From assembly GCA_021647315.1 (NCBI GenBank), contig JAKIUY010000001.1:56396-120395 (forward strand): 64,000 bases of DNA, read 5' to 3'. The DNA comes from Victivallaceae bacterium (GTDB taxonomy: Bacteria; Verrucomicrobiota; Lentisphaeria; Victivallales; Victivallaceae). The notes beneath the pieces are model-generated. The model saw nothing but the letters and a program-made list of their open reading frames with translations, ran no database searches and was not told the DNA's origin. Numbering within the stretch: position 1 is the first letter of the stretch; each line of letters begins with the position of its first letter. Below are positions 28,055-37,953 of the stretch, one piece after another. The position numbers and the translations under genes are program-made.

Positions 28055-28124
28055 TCAAAATATACTCGCCCAAAACAGTAAAAATTGTGCTCGCGCTGGA
28101 CTTTTGCAATTACCTCTGTAGTAG
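28055..28124. repeat. Flanking repeat, right copy (after M28 peptidase)
   Basis: Direct-orientation relative of 26651-26711, differing by a short insert after TATACTCGC. It lies in the gap before the clpX stop. Confidence 0.8.
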
Positions 28125-28135
28125 TAGATTTGAAG

Positions 28136-29443
28136 CTACTTTTTCACTGTTTTTTTTACTACTTTTTTCAGTGCCGGCTTTTTTTCGCCTTTGATTACTT
28201 GAGCTGTGATCTTGCATTCGGCAACATCACCTGATGAAGGGACTTCATACATGATGTCAAGCATTAATGCTTCGAGAATTGAACGCAGACCTCGGGCACC
28301 GGTGCCTTTGGTTTCTGCTTCTTCTGCCAGCTCTTCAAGGGCATCTTGAGTGAAGGTGAGGGTGATGTTTTCCATTGCCATCAGTTTCTGATACTGTTTT
28401 ATCAGCGCATTGGTCGGCTCGGTCAGAATTTGGATCAAATCTTCTTTTTTCAGCGGTAACAGGTTAGAAACAACCGGTAGGCGGCCGACAAATTCTGGAA
28501 TCAATCCGAAATGAATCAGATCTTCAGGTTCAAATCCTACCCCGGCTTTAGCATATTTCTTTTTAGTAGCATTTTTGCCATTTTCCTCAACCCCGGTAAA
28601 GCCCAGGATCTGTTTGCCGATGCGGCGCTGAACCATTTTGTCCAGTCCGATAAAAGCACCGCCGCAGATAAAGAGAATATTTGAGGTATCAACCTGCAGG
28701 TATTCCTGCTGCGGATGTTTGCGACCGCCTTTCGGTGGAATATTCGCAACTGTGCCTTCCAGTATTTTTAACAGCGCCTGCTGCACCCCTTCACCTGAAA
28801 CATCGCGGGTGATTGAGACATTTTCAGTCCGGCGGCCTATTTTGTCGATTTCATCGACAAAAATAATCCCGATCTGGGCGCGGTCAATATCATAATCAGC
28901 TGCCTGAACTAGGCGCAGGATAATGTTTTCGACATCCTCGCCCACATAACCGGCTTCGGTTATCGTAGTCGCATCACAGATACAGAACGGGACATCAAGC
29001 ATCCGTGCCATCGTATTGGCCAGCAAGGTTTTACCAGAGCCGGTCGGACCGATCAGCAGTACATTGCTTTTGTCCAGCTCGACATCCTGATATTCAGTGC
29101 CGCCGAGTGATTTGTTATGCTGTGATTTGAGACGTTTGTAGTGGTTATGAACCGCGACTGAGAGTACTTTTTTGGCGTGTTCCTGACCAATGACATATTT
29201 GTCCAGACCCTCTTTTAGATCTATCGGTAGCGGGACTTTTAATTCCGGAACTATACTTTTTGCCTTCTTTTTCTTGTCTTTCTTGTCTTCATTTTCGAAG
29301 ATGTCACTGCAAAGCGTGACACACGCCTGGCATATTGATTCGCCGGTTGGGCTTGAAACCATCTGTCCACAAGCCGGATCATTTGATGATCGTCCGCAAA
29401 ATGAACATTGCATTGGCGGTTCGTTATTTTTACCTTTTGCCAT
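28136..29443 (-). CDS. clpX: ClpX, AAA+ unfoldase of the ClpXP protease
   Basis: Recognises, unfolds and feeds tagged proteins to ClpP. The N-terminal C4 zinc domain has [13 protein letters not shown] (the family pattern with a slightly longer second spacer) and CQACVTLC. Walker A is [12 protein letters not shown], Walker B is [10 protein letters not shown], and a pore-loop GYVGEDVE and sensor regions are present. 435 aa. A Lys-rich tail ([12 protein letters not shown]) extends past the usual end. It follows clpP in the tig-clpP-clpX order. Confidence 0.97.
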   Translation of the reverse strand: MAKGKNNEPPMQCSFCGRSSNDPACGQMVSSPTGESICQACVTLCSDIFENEDKKDKKKKAKSIVPELKVPLPIDLKEGLDKYVIGQEHAKKVLSVAVHNHYKRLKSQHNKSLGGTEYQDVELDKSNVLLIGPTGSGKTLLANTMARMLDVPFCICDATTITEAGYVGEDVENIILRLVQAADYDIDRAQIGIIFVDEIDKIGRRTENVSITRDVSGEGVQQALLKILEGTVANIPPKGGRKHPQQEYLQVDTSNILFICGGAFIGLDKMVQRRIGKQILGFTGVEENGKNATKKKYAKAGVGFEPEDLIHFGLIPEFVGRLPVVSNLLPLKKEDLIQILTEPTNALIKQYQKLMAMENITLTFTQDALEELAEEAETKGTGARGLRSILEALMLDIMYEVPSSGDVAECKITAQVIKGEKKPALKKVVKKTVKK

Positions 29444-29526
29444 GGATTTATCTTTCCTTATTCCATAATTTTAAAGATTAAAGCTCGAAAACTGGAGTTG
29501 AGTTTTCGAGTTTAATCAGCATAAAT

Positions 29527-30147
29527 TTATTTGGTAGCTTTGATTTTTTTCGGGGTGACGACTTTATCAACCAGTCCGTAAGCGGTGGCTTCTTCGGCCG
29601 ACATAAAGTAATCACGTTCGGTATCAGCCGCAACTTTCTTCAGCTTGGTGCCTGAGTGCTGAGCGATAATTGCGTTAAGAATTTCACGCATTCGGAGAAT
29701 TTCCTGTGCCTGGATGCTGATGTCCGCTGCGGTGCCTTGAGTTCCGCCCCATGGCTGATGAATCATGATTCTTGAATTCGGCAGGGCGAAGCGTTTACCC
29801 GAGGTCCCAGCGCAGAGCAGTACCGCCCCCATGCTGGCAGCTTGGCCAACGCAGTAGGTTTTAATGTCGCATGACATAATCTGCATGGTATCATAAATTG
29901 CCAGACCGGCTGTAATTGAACCGCCCGGACTGTTAATATAGATATCAATATCTTTTTTAGGGTCATCGGATTGCAGAAAGAGCAATTGTGCTATAATCAG
30001 ATTGGCAACATTGTCATCAATCGGTGTTCCAAGCAGAATAATCCGGTCTTTCAGCAAGCGTGAGTATATATCATAACCGCGTTCGCCGTGGCCGGTCTGT
30101 TCGACAACCATCGGCACCAGTACTGAATTACTTGAATTTTTATTCAT
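29527..30147 (-). CDS. clpP: ClpP, ATP-dependent protease proteolytic subunit
   Basis: 206-aa serine peptidase. The catalytic Ser is in GQAASMGAV, the His in [10 protein letters not shown] and the Asp follows in the C-terminal handle. [17 protein letters not shown] forms the oxyanion region. It lies between tig (28 bases upstream) and clpX (84 bases downstream), forming one quality-control operon. Confidence 0.97.
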   Translation of the reverse strand: MNKNSSNSVLVPMVVEQTGHGERGYDIYSRLLKDRIILLGTPIDDNVANLIIAQLLFLQSDDPKKDIDIYINSPGGSITAGLAIYDTMQIMSCDIKTYCVGQAASMGAVLLCAGTSGKRFALPNSRIMIHQPWGGTQGTAADISIQAQEILRMREILNAIIAQHSGTKLKKVAADTERDYFMSAEEATAYGLVDKVVTPKKIKATK

Positions 30148-30174
30148 CTGAGCTAATCCTTCTTTTACTTGATT

Positions 30175-31509
30175 TTAAGCGCTTTTTTCGGTAACTTCAG
30201 CTGCGTCAGCGAGGAAATCAACGACTTTTGAACAAAGAACATCCATCTGGAGGTCTTCCATCGTACCGTTCTTTTCCAGGAGCTCGCGGAGCTCTTTTTC
30301 TTTCATGCGATAGTAACCGCTCATGCTTTTAATCTGGGCATTAACCTCTGCAGTTTCGACAGTGATCGCTTCGTCTCTAGCTATTTTGCGCAGAATAAAC
30401 ATCCGCCGGAGTGCCGCTTTGGCTTTTTCATCAGCATCTTTCTGATGGCTTTTAATATCTTTTTTAAATTCCTCAGCAGCAGCCTCATCTTTTACTTCAG
30501 AAGCCAGTTGGCGGAGCATTTTCTGAACTTCCTGAGCCAATACTGATGGCGGCAGCTCGAAATTATTAGTCTGCTCGCTTACTTTATCATAAATTTTCTC
30601 ACGCAACTCATTGCGCTGTTCCATTATTGCCTGTGAATTGAGACCAGATGAAATATGTTTGCGCAGGGCATCAAGATCTTCGATCTGCATTTTCTTGCAC
30701 AGTTCTTCATCTGATTCAAGTGGCATCCGGCGTTGAACTTTGGCTACAGTTACGGTGTATTTAACTGTTTTGCCCTGAAGCTCTGCATCGCGCCAATCTT
30801 CAGGGTATACCGCGTCAAAATTGCGTTCTTCGCCCTGTTTTACGCCGGTGAGGGCGTCAACAGTACCGGGGATGGTTTCAGGCGTTGAGAGCCAAAGCCA
30901 GTTTTTTTCACTTTCAACCTGACGTTTCAGTGCAGGTGAAGCATCTTCAGGGAGTTCGAAATCTGAACTATAGGCAACTTCAAGCATATCGCCTGCTTCC
31001 GCGGCGGTTTCAATATCTTTGAACTCGGCATACATTTCGCGGAATTCAGTAATTCTTTCATCAACAGCCTTTTCGTCGACTTCGGCACCGGAAATATCAA
31101 CTTTAAGTCCTTTGTATTCCGCCAGTTTGATTTCCGGCGCAATATCAAACGTAATAGTGAAAGTGAACTCTTTTGTGGTGTCAAGCTTATCCATTTCAGC
31201 CTGAGTCGGCAGACGGTATGAAATGATATCAAGTTTTTCATCTGCTGAAGCTTTTTCGAAGGCAGCCGAGATAATCATCCGTGACATTTCTTCTTTGATT
31301 TTATCTGCATAGCGTCTGCGCACCATACCGGCGGGTGCTTTGCCTTTTCTGAATCCGGGAATGGCAACCATGCCGGCAACCTCTTTCAAGCTTGCGCTTT
31401 CCTCTTTTTGCATAGTTTCTGCACTGATGGTAAATTCAAGTTTGCGTAAACACGCTTCAGGGGACTCGACATTCAGAGTTATTTCGTTTTTTAAAGTTTC
31501 CTGTGACAC
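30175..31509 (-). CDS. tig: Trigger factor
   Basis: Ribosome-bound chaperone and peptidyl-prolyl isomerase. The ribosome-docking signature GFRKGKAP is in the N-domain near residues 53-60, the FKBP-like domain covers about 155-250 (VDALTGVKQGEERNFDAVYPEDW), and the helical C-terminal substrate cradle follows. 444 aa, normal length. First gene of the tig-clpP-clpX operon. Confidence 0.95.
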   Translation of the reverse strand: MSQETLKNEITLNVESPEACLRKLEFTISAETMQKEESASLKEVAGMVAIPGFRKGKAPAGMVRRRYADKIKEEMSRMIISAAFEKASADEKLDIISYRLPTQAEMDKLDTTKEFTFTITFDIAPEIKLAEYKGLKVDISGAEVDEKAVDERITEFREMYAEFKDIETAAEAGDMLEVAYSSDFELPEDASPALKRQVESEKNWLWLSTPETIPGTVDALTGVKQGEERNFDAVYPEDWRDAELQGKTVKYTVTVAKVQRRMPLESDEELCKKMQIEDLDALRKHISSGLNSQAIMEQRNELREKIYDKVSEQTNNFELPPSVLAQEVQKMLRQLASEVKDEAAAEEFKKDIKSHQKDADEKAKAALRRMFILRKIARDEAITVETAEVNAQIKSMSGYYRMKEKELRELLEKNGTMEDLQMDVLCSKVVDFLADAAEVTEKSA

Positions 31510-31578
31510 AATATTATTCCTTATAAAATTTATATCCGTAATGGATATATTTCAGCCTGTTTTTAGGCGCTTAGTCGC

Positions 31579-31676
31579 AAAGTCTTGTCGTTTTTGGCAA
31601 GAGTTAAAGAAGTTTTACTTCCGCTTCCGTAGCGACGTAGGAGCGGCATTAGCCTTCAGGTGCCACCTGATTAGGC
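31579..31676. repeat. Dispersed stem-loop repeat, copy upstream of tig
   Basis: Matches the element at 11277-11414: identical over 35 nt (31612-31646) and then carrying the GCCTTCAGGTGCCACCTGAT hairpin. It lacks the 12-bp AGTTTGAAGCGG segment, apparently lost between short GCGG repeats. Confidence 0.85.
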
Positions 31677-32255
31677 CATCCAAAATCAAACTGCAAAAAT
31701 AAAAAGTTAGGTTTAAAACCTTGCCCAATATGTTATTTAGTAAATGATAAACTGATAATTTAATAGTTTTTTTGATATTTGCAATTGCGTTCTCCAGCTT
31801 TTTACTGTTTTTAAGTAGTTAACACTTAATTTTAACCTAGATTTGCCTATTTTAGCCTTCCAGAAAAGCGCAAAATAATTTACGCACTCCAAGATGCTAC
31901 GCATCAAAACTCTGAGCCGTAGGCTTTTGGCAACAGTCCTATGGCTCTTTTAATTTTCTATATACGTTAAATAAAAAATGCAGCTTCGGGGAGAAACGGC
32001 ATTTATTTTTGAGTGAGTCCTGAGGCAATTATTGTATCTGTCGCTACGCTCGTGTAGGCGAAAATTATTCGGCTACTTTCAGGGTTAATGTGGAAATAGA
32101 AATTGACACCTCTATTCGCTCCGCACCTTGAATGTAGATAACATGAGCTAGTCCCGTTTTATTTAGCGGGTTGTCACTTTGCAAAAAGTATTCCCAAAGT
32201 TATATTTTTTCATTTTAATTTATTAACTTACAAAACAAAGGAAAAGCTCATCTTA
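31677..32255. other. Gene-free repeat-bearing stretch
   Basis: No plausible gene on either strand. CTGTCGCTACGCTCG near 32040 recurs near 33467, and TTATTTTTGAGTGAGT near 32009 recurs near 19230, so it is made partly of short dispersed repeats. The end probably includes flanking DNA of the IS110 remnant. Confidence 0.6.
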
Positions 32256-32540
32256 TTGAACATTAACGCAATTACGTGTGAAAGTCAACTGTCAAACCAC
32301 CTTACCGTAGGAATTGATCAAGGCAATACTGAGTTATGCCGATTAGCAATTCAATTAGCCTGGCTGTGGTATCACTGGCAGCCGGATTCTGAAATAACCA
32401 AAAAATGGTCGAAGCAGCTAAAACAGAAAGGACGGCAACGAAAAATGGCAATCGTTGCTATGGCACGTCAATTAACGGCTGCACTTTACAGAGATATTGT
32501 AAAAGGCGAAGAAACAAAAGGAGCAAAGAAGAACGGATAA
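32256..32540 (+). pseudogene. IS110-family transposase, C-terminal remnant
   Basis: Only the last 75 or so residues resemble a transposase: LAIQLAWLWYHWQPDSEITKKW, then RQRKMAIVAMARQLTAALYR and a KGEETKGA end. This is the C-terminus of the IS110/IS1111 DEDD-Ser recombinase, whose full length is 300-400 aa. The DEDD domain is missing, so it cannot be active. Residues before position 18 are not transposase-like. Confidence 0.75.
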
Positions 32541-32546
32541 GATTTT

Positions 32547-32610
32547 GGCGGGAGGACACCTCGGGTCGCTCCTTGGCTAAAACCGTCATTGTAGATTGAA
32601 GCCTCCCGCC
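32547..32610. other. Hairpin downstream of the IS110 remnant, possible IS end
   Basis: GGCGGGAGG (32547-32555) pairs with CCTCCCGCC (32602-32610), 9 bp perfect. In IS1111-type members of IS110 the noncoding end lies after the transposase and can encode the guide RNA, so this may be a remnant of that end. Confidence 0.35.
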
Positions 32611-33013
32611 TTCTTAAATTAGCAAATCTTCACCTGAATTCACAGGTCAAGACTACCGCCATACTATCAAGCCCGGATTCGGCATAAAACGTTCGTCGTA
32701 CCTCCTCACTATTTATTCCGATTCAGCTTGATATTCAGTTGCTTGCCTGGCGGAATGCTTTGCCAGAGGGTATGATTTTTCAAAATAAGGAATGGGATTT
32801 TATTGCAAAAAAATCGAGAAAAACAGGCTTTGGGACTTGACAAACGGGCTCATAGAAGGAGCGACCTCCCGGTCGCGAACTGTTTTGGTGTCATTTCTAA
32901 TTCTTGCAAGTCAGGAATTATGACCATTGGGTTATTACAATGAAAAAGAGTTGCCTCTGAACACATGACTTGTTACTAAGAAACAATATTTTAATCTAAA
33001 TAGAAGGAAATTG
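32611..33013. other. Gene-free stretch after the IS110 remnant
   Basis: No gene seen. It contains a GGAGCGACCTCCCGGTCGCGA hairpin near 32858 and probable IS flank. Nothing else is supported. Confidence 0.4.
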
Positions 33014-33102
33014 TATTTTGACAGGATGAACAGGATAAAGTAAAAAAATCTTGTCAATTTTGTTAATCCTGTCTAAAAAGTTACGGCGCAGCCGGTTATG
33101 TT
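33014..33102. repeat. GACAGGATGAACAGGAT repeat, copy 1
   Basis: Has TTTTGACAGGATGAACAGG, a reverse AATCCTGTC arm (33065-33073), and a CGCAGCCGGTTATGTTC tail. It shares start and tail with 33487-33574. Confidence 0.85.
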
Positions 33103-33486
33103 CTTGTGATTTTAACATGAGGCTTTTGGGTCATTGGTCTTCAAAATGCAGTTGAAGACTGAAGACTTTGATATATCATAAATCGGTGTCACTTAAAAAT
33201 TCCTTAAGTCATGTGCTCAGTGCCTGTTTTCATTTTTTAACAGCCTGAGAATGAAAATGATAGTAATAAAGTATCATTTTGAACTGTCCTATAATGATGA
33301 ATAATAAAGCGTGTGAAGTCTTGAATTTTGCATTAATTGTAGCATATTATTGGTTTCAGCTGGCTGACGGTACTCGAAAAGCCTTTTGAATTTTCCGTAT
33401 CACGGAAATGGAAGGCTTTTCTCTGTTCCGTTTGTTTAATTTAACTTAATAGAAAATTATTTCATCTGTCGCTACGCTCGGGTAGG

Positions 33487-33574
33487 TATTTTGACAGGAT
33501 GAACAGGATGAACAGGATGAACAGGATAAAATAAAAATCTTGTCTAAGAAATTCCGGCGGAGCCGGTTATGTTC
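33487..33574. repeat. GACAGGATGAACAGGAT repeat, copy 2, with tandem expansion
   Basis: Same start and tail as copy 1, but the ACAGGATGA unit is repeated (four CAGGAT in 9-base steps, 33494-33527) and the AATCC reverse arm is mostly lost. Upstream of the dehydrogenase gene. The 33103-33486 stretch between copies has no gene. Confidence 0.85.
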
Positions 33575-33619
33575 AAAGAAAATTACAATCAAGTAACTAT
33601 AGTATTATAAGGCATCTAT

Positions 33620-35305
33620 ATGAATAACACCTACGATATCCCGGAAAACATGCAGGCGTGGCCGCTGTTTGGTGCGGGACTTGAAAACCTTGGGAAAAAC
33701 AGTGCTCCATGTACTGTTCCTGTCCCACAGCCTAACGATAATGAACTGTTAGTGAAAATTGATGCTATCGGGCTCTGTTTTTCCGATATTAAACTTATAC
33801 GGGCGGGTGAAGAACATCCCAGAGTATATTCTGAAGATCTGAAAACTGATCCGGTTATTCCCGGGCATGAAGCTGTTATGACCGTGGTTAAAGTTGGTGA
33901 TAAATTGCAGGATGAATATAAAATTGGCCAGCGGTTTATTATTCAGGCTGATATTTATGTTAATGGTAAGGGTTATGCTTACGGTTACGCAATTGATGGT
34001 GGCATGGCGCAATACAGTGTGCTTGATCAACGGGTTCTGAATGGCGATGAAGGCTGTTATTTGTTGCCGTTGAGCGATGAAACACCGAATGCAGTTGCTG
34101 CGTTGCTTGAACCCTGGACCTGTGTTAAAGCCAGTTATATGATTGAAAACCGTACTGCCCCGAAAAATGCTGGTCAGGTATTGATAGCTGCACCTGTTGG
34201 GTGTGAACAACTATATACTGCTGGAGCTTTACTCAGCGGAGCCGCTCCGAAAAAAGTTACGGTATTAAACCTCAGCCCGGCGGCAGTCAGTCTACTTGAA
34301 CAGGAACTGCCTGACAGTGAATTTAAAGTGGTAACAGAGTTGCCTGATGCTGGACAGTTTGAGGATATTTTTATTTGTGATGCCGGCAGTGAACGCGAAT
34401 TTGCGGAAGAGGTCGGAAAACTTGGCGTCCGCGGTGCGATAGTTAGTTTTATCGGTGATTATCCAGATGAAAACTGGGCATTTGATATTGGCAATATTCA
34501 TTATGAAGGTTGGTTTTATCAGGGGAATCGAAGTGCTGATCTGTCAGCTGCCTACAATCGCAATGTTCGTTCTAATCTGAAACCAGGCGGAAGCTGTTGG
34601 TTACCCGGTGGAGCTGGCGCAATGGGGCAGATGCATACTCAATTGGCAGTAGAGGACAGCAATGGTCCGTCACGGATTCTGCTGACTGATATGGATAGTA
34701 ACCGGATCGAGAATGTTAAACGCCAGCTGGTGGCTAAAGCGGGCGAACGCAAGATTGAATTTAAGACTATGAATCCGGCTGATTTTGCTTCGCCAGTTGA
34801 ATTTGACCAGGCAGTACGTGAATTTGCACCGGACGGGTTTGATGATATTGTGATGCTGGTACCGGTTGTTCCGGTCATAAACGCTGCCGTTAAATTTCTT
34901 AAAGCTGATGGTTTGATGAATATTTTTGCGGGCATTCCTGCCGGTAAATCCGGGGAATTAAATGTTCGGGCGATCGCTCAGGACGGGGTCAGATTTATCG
35001 GGTCAAGTGGGAGTAAAACGGAACACCTGCGTCAGACGTTGCAGGCTGCGGAAGCCGGAGAGCTTGATCCGGTTACAGCACTGGCTGCCATCGGTGGAAT
35101 GAGTGTACTGAAAGACGGCTTGCAGGGTGTAGCTGATGCGAAGTTTCCCGGTAAAACAGTTATTTTTCCGAACTATCCCGATATGCCGTTAACTGCAATC
35201 GGTGACATCGGTGAATTGGTGGAAGATATTGATGCCACTCTCAGCCAGGCTGGTTACTATACCATGGCTACTGAAAAATTATTAGACAAAAAATATACAG
35301 GATAA
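33620..35305 (+). CDS. Zinc-type alcohol dehydrogenase family protein with an extra Rossmann-like segment
   Basis: MDR-family oxidoreductase, 561 aa versus about 350 usual. The GroES-like catalytic domain has IGLCFSDIKLI (zinc Cys) near residue 51 and PGHEAV (zinc His/Glu) near 91. Two nucleotide-fold-like segments follow: one at about 185-300 (LIAAPVGCEQLYTAGALL), and one at about 325-470 with the classic PGGAGAMGQMH loop and an acidic LTDMDS strand end for NAD. Function probably sugar- or polyol-linked but not certain. AAGG precedes the ATG. lptD follows after 11 bases, though no functional link is obvious. Confidence 0.8.
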   Translation: MNNTYDIPENMQAWPLFGAGLENLGKNSAPCTVPVPQPNDNELLVKIDAIGLCFSDIKLIRAGEEHPRVYSEDLKTDPVIPGHEAVMTVVKVGDKLQDEYKIGQRFIIQADIYVNGKGYAYGYAIDGGMAQYSVLDQRVLNGDEGCYLLPLSDETPNAVAALLEPWTCVKASYMIENRTAPKNAGQVLIAAPVGCEQLYTAGALLSGAAPKKVTVLNLSPAAVSLLEQELPDSEFKVVTELPDAGQFEDIFICDAGSEREFAEEVGKLGVRGAIVSFIGDYPDENWAFDIGNIHYEGWFYQGNRSADLSAAYNRNVRSNLKPGGSCWLPGGAGAMGQMHTQLAVEDSNGPSRILLTDMDSNRIENVKRQLVAKAGERKIEFKTMNPADFASPVEFDQAVREFAPDGFDDIVMLVPVVPVINAAVKFLKADGLMNIFAGIPAGKSGELNVRAIAQDGVRFIGSSGSKTEHLRQTLQAAEAGELDPVTALAAIGGMSVLKDGLQGVADAKFPGKTVIFPNYPDMPLTAIGDIGELVEDIDATLSQAGYYTMATEKLLDKKYTG

Positions 35306-35316
35306 CGGAGGTAATT

Positions 35317-37953
35317 TTGGTCAACAATAGCAGCAGATGGTTTTTGTGCCTAATCATGCTTGTCTCAGCAGGTTACTCTGCCAGAGGAGGTTTTTTTGAT
35401 GTCGGCGGTTTAAAGGATAAAGCAGGGGTGCAAAGTCTGGCTAATGCCCGGGCTGATTCCTGGAGTGTGGTTGACAAGAATATTATCGTCAAAGGTAATG
35501 TCTACATCCCTTACAAAAACTTTGCTGTTTATGCGGACAGCGCGATCATCAATACTGAGACCAAGGACTTGGAAGCTGTCGGTAATATCAGAATATACCG
35601 GACTCGTATTACCAAAGGCACGCTGACGATAGACCAGCTTGATAAATTGCGTCAGAATCCCTATGTCATGGTTATTATTGACAAATATATAATCAATCCG
35701 GTAGGAGGACAGACGATTAAGGTAACAGTCTATGAACGTGGTGATGCGATGCGAGCCAGCAAGATCAGCGGTAATCTGACTACCGGACTGCTGGAATTTA
35801 AAGACCTCGAAATGAGACTCAATAATTTTATGTGTAAAGCTGAGTATGGCATCCGTAAACCGGGCGGTGAACTGATTGTCAAGAATGCCAAGCTTACGTC
35901 ATGTGAATATCTTAAAAGCGACCATGAACATTACAGTTTGTCCTGTGCAACAGCCAAGATATATCCCCGTAACGGCGTAAATGAATTTGGATTTTCCGGT
36001 TACAACCCTGATGTCGGTGAACATCATGTATTTATGACCGGTGTTACAATGAAAGTGATGGGGTTGCCGGTTTTCTGGATGCCGTTTATGTATAAGCCGC
36101 CGGATGAAAGTCCGGGGTTGTTTCAGTTTCGTGGCGGTTATGCCAAAAACTGGGGTGGGTTTATTTCTGTGTCAAAACGCTTCCAGTTATCAGAAGATCC
36201 ATATATTTTGACCAAAGTAATGCTGGACTGGTATTCATTGCGTGGGGTTGGTTATGGATTGGATACCGATATTAATACTGAAAATTCCAAAACCAATATT
36301 TTCGGCTACAGTATTTACGACATCCGGCCGACGCAGCGCTATAAAAATGACAGTAGCAGACGAATGGAAATACCACATGGTCGTTATAATTTCAGAATAA
36401 CCAATTTGACGCACATTACACCGCGACTGGATTTCCGCGGTCGTTTTGAGTTGCTCAGCGATATCTACTTCCGTGATGAGTTCTTCAAGGACAAAGCATC
36501 TGCATATCCGCAGCCGATAACCTTCGGGGCACTTGAATATCAGGGCGACAGCTTTTCCACCTCACTCTATATCAGAGCACGGGTTAATGATTTTTATACT
36601 ACTGTTGAACGTCTGCCGGAATTCAGTATTAATGTTCCGCGCCGGGAATTGTTTAAAAATATTTATTATCAGGGTGATATGACTCTGGGGTATTATAAAA
36701 TGAAGTGGCGTGATTTTGATAAACCACGCACTACCGGCAATTTTGTTGACCCTGAAGATTACGAAGCCGGTAGACTTGATTCATTGCACTTCCTCTACTA
36801 TCCGATGAAACTTGGCTGGCTCAGTATCGTGCCGCGGGCCGGGGTGCGCTTTACCGCCTATAGTAATTCATCCAAAGGAGCCCTGGGGCCTAATGAGGTG
36901 GCGACATTGTTTATTGTCGACAGTCCGGAAGGGAATTCAGGTCTAAGTGTTAAAAATTATGACGATAACGGCGGTTCCAAAGGGCGGTTTATCGCTGAAC
37001 TCGGCATTCAGGCTTCCACAAAAATTTCACGTTCATGGCAGAATGTCAAAAGTGCCTATTGGCGGCTTGACGGTATTCGCCATATCATGGAACCTTATGT
37101 TAATTATACTTTTGTCACTGATCCGTCTGAAAGTCGCGATCATCTTTACTACTTCGATGAGGTAGACCGGATTACGGAGCAGAACTTTGTCCGTTTAGGG
37201 GTTAAAAACCGTCTGCAGACTCGTCGCGGTGATTTCGGAGCGGAAAGAATCTATACTTGGCTGTCAATGGAAAACTACATTGACTACCGTTTCAAAACCC
37301 AGGATGACTTTGAGAAAATGGGGGATCTCGGTACTCGTTTGACATTTACGCCTCATCAGGACATCACCTTTGATACCACGCTATTGCTTGATACCGGACA
37401 GAGCAATGATCATAACGCTAAGACCAGTCGTCACGGTCGCCTTGAAGGGCGCAAGGGAATATCAAATAAATGGATAAATCGTTGGGAATCATCAATCCAA
37501 TATCGCATTATTGAGGATGTTGTGACTCGTTTTTCATATATTTATAAAGACCAGTACGCCTCGCAGTCGAACTATTCGATGGGTAGTACGTTGTCTAATT
37601 TTGATACCGGTACGATGTTCAATAATTTTAATGTCGGGCGGACTCAGCTGTTCAGATTCGGGATTGATTTTCCGATAACTATGGATCGCAAAACCCGCGG
37701 GGCTTATGAAATAAATTATGATATCGAGGAAGGCGCAATCAGAGACCAGCGACTTAGAATTATGCGTTCATTGCATTGTTGGCAGCTGGCGGTTGAATTG
37801 ATTGCCGAACGTACCTGGGATTCTAAAGATGGTTCAGATATTGACTATTCGGTGATGGCGACGCTTACTTTGACAGAAGCCGCCGGTCCGCTGAAGCAGA
37901 TTCAACGCAAAGGTTATAATACCTATAATCGCCAATTCGGAGGAGATGGATGA
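35317..37953 (+). CDS. lptD: LptD-like LPS-assembly outer-membrane protein
   Basis: Inserts LPS into the outer leaflet of the outer membrane. An N-terminal signal peptide (WFLCLIMLVSAGYSA) is followed by an OstA/LptA-like periplasmic domain (about residues 40-150: VKGNVYIPYKNFAVYADSA). A long beta-barrel region comes next, with GLPVFWMPFMYKPPDES as the family hallmark strand. 878 aa. The start is TTG at 35317 with a strong CGGAGGT close upstream; no ATG fits. The stop overlaps hldD. I see few cysteines compared with the four-Cys LptD of enterobacteria, so disulfide-controlled assembly is not evident. Confidence 0.85.
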   Translation: MVNNSSRWFLCLIMLVSAGYSARGGFFDVGGLKDKAGVQSLANARADSWSVVDKNIIVKGNVYIPYKNFAVYADSAIINTETKDLEAVGNIRIYRTRITKGTLTIDQLDKLRQNPYVMVIIDKYIINPVGGQTIKVTVYERGDAMRASKISGNLTTGLLEFKDLEMRLNNFMCKAEYGIRKPGGELIVKNAKLTSCEYLKSDHEHYSLSCATAKIYPRNGVNEFGFSGYNPDVGEHHVFMTGVTMKVMGLPVFWMPFMYKPPDESPGLFQFRGGYAKNWGGFISVSKRFQLSEDPYILTKVMLDWYSLRGVGYGLDTDINTENSKTNIFGYSIYDIRPTQRYKNDSSRRMEIPHGRYNFRITNLTHITPRLDFRGRFELLSDIYFRDEFFKDKASAYPQPITFGALEYQGDSFSTSLYIRARVNDFYTTVERLPEFSINVPRRELFKNIYYQGDMTLGYYKMKWRDFDKPRTTGNFVDPEDYEAGRLDSLHFLYYPMKLGWLSIVPRAGVRFTAYSNSSKGALGPNEVATLFIVDSPEGNSGLSVKNYDDNGGSKGRFIAELGIQASTKISRSWQNVKSAYWRLDGIRHIMEPYVNYTFVTDPSESRDHLYYFDEVDRITEQNFVRLGVKNRLQTRRGDFGAERIYTWLSMENYIDYRFKTQDDFEKMGDLGTRLTFTPHQDITFDTTLLLDTGQSNDHNAKTSRHGRLEGRKGISNKWINRWESSIQYRIIEDVVTRFSYIYKDQYASQSNYSMGSTLSNFDTGTMFNNFNVGRTQLFRFGIDFPITMDRKTRGAYEINYDIEEGAIRDQRLRIMRSLHCWQLAVELIAERTWDSKDGSDIDYSVMATLTLTEAAGPLKQIQRKGYNTYNRQFGGDG

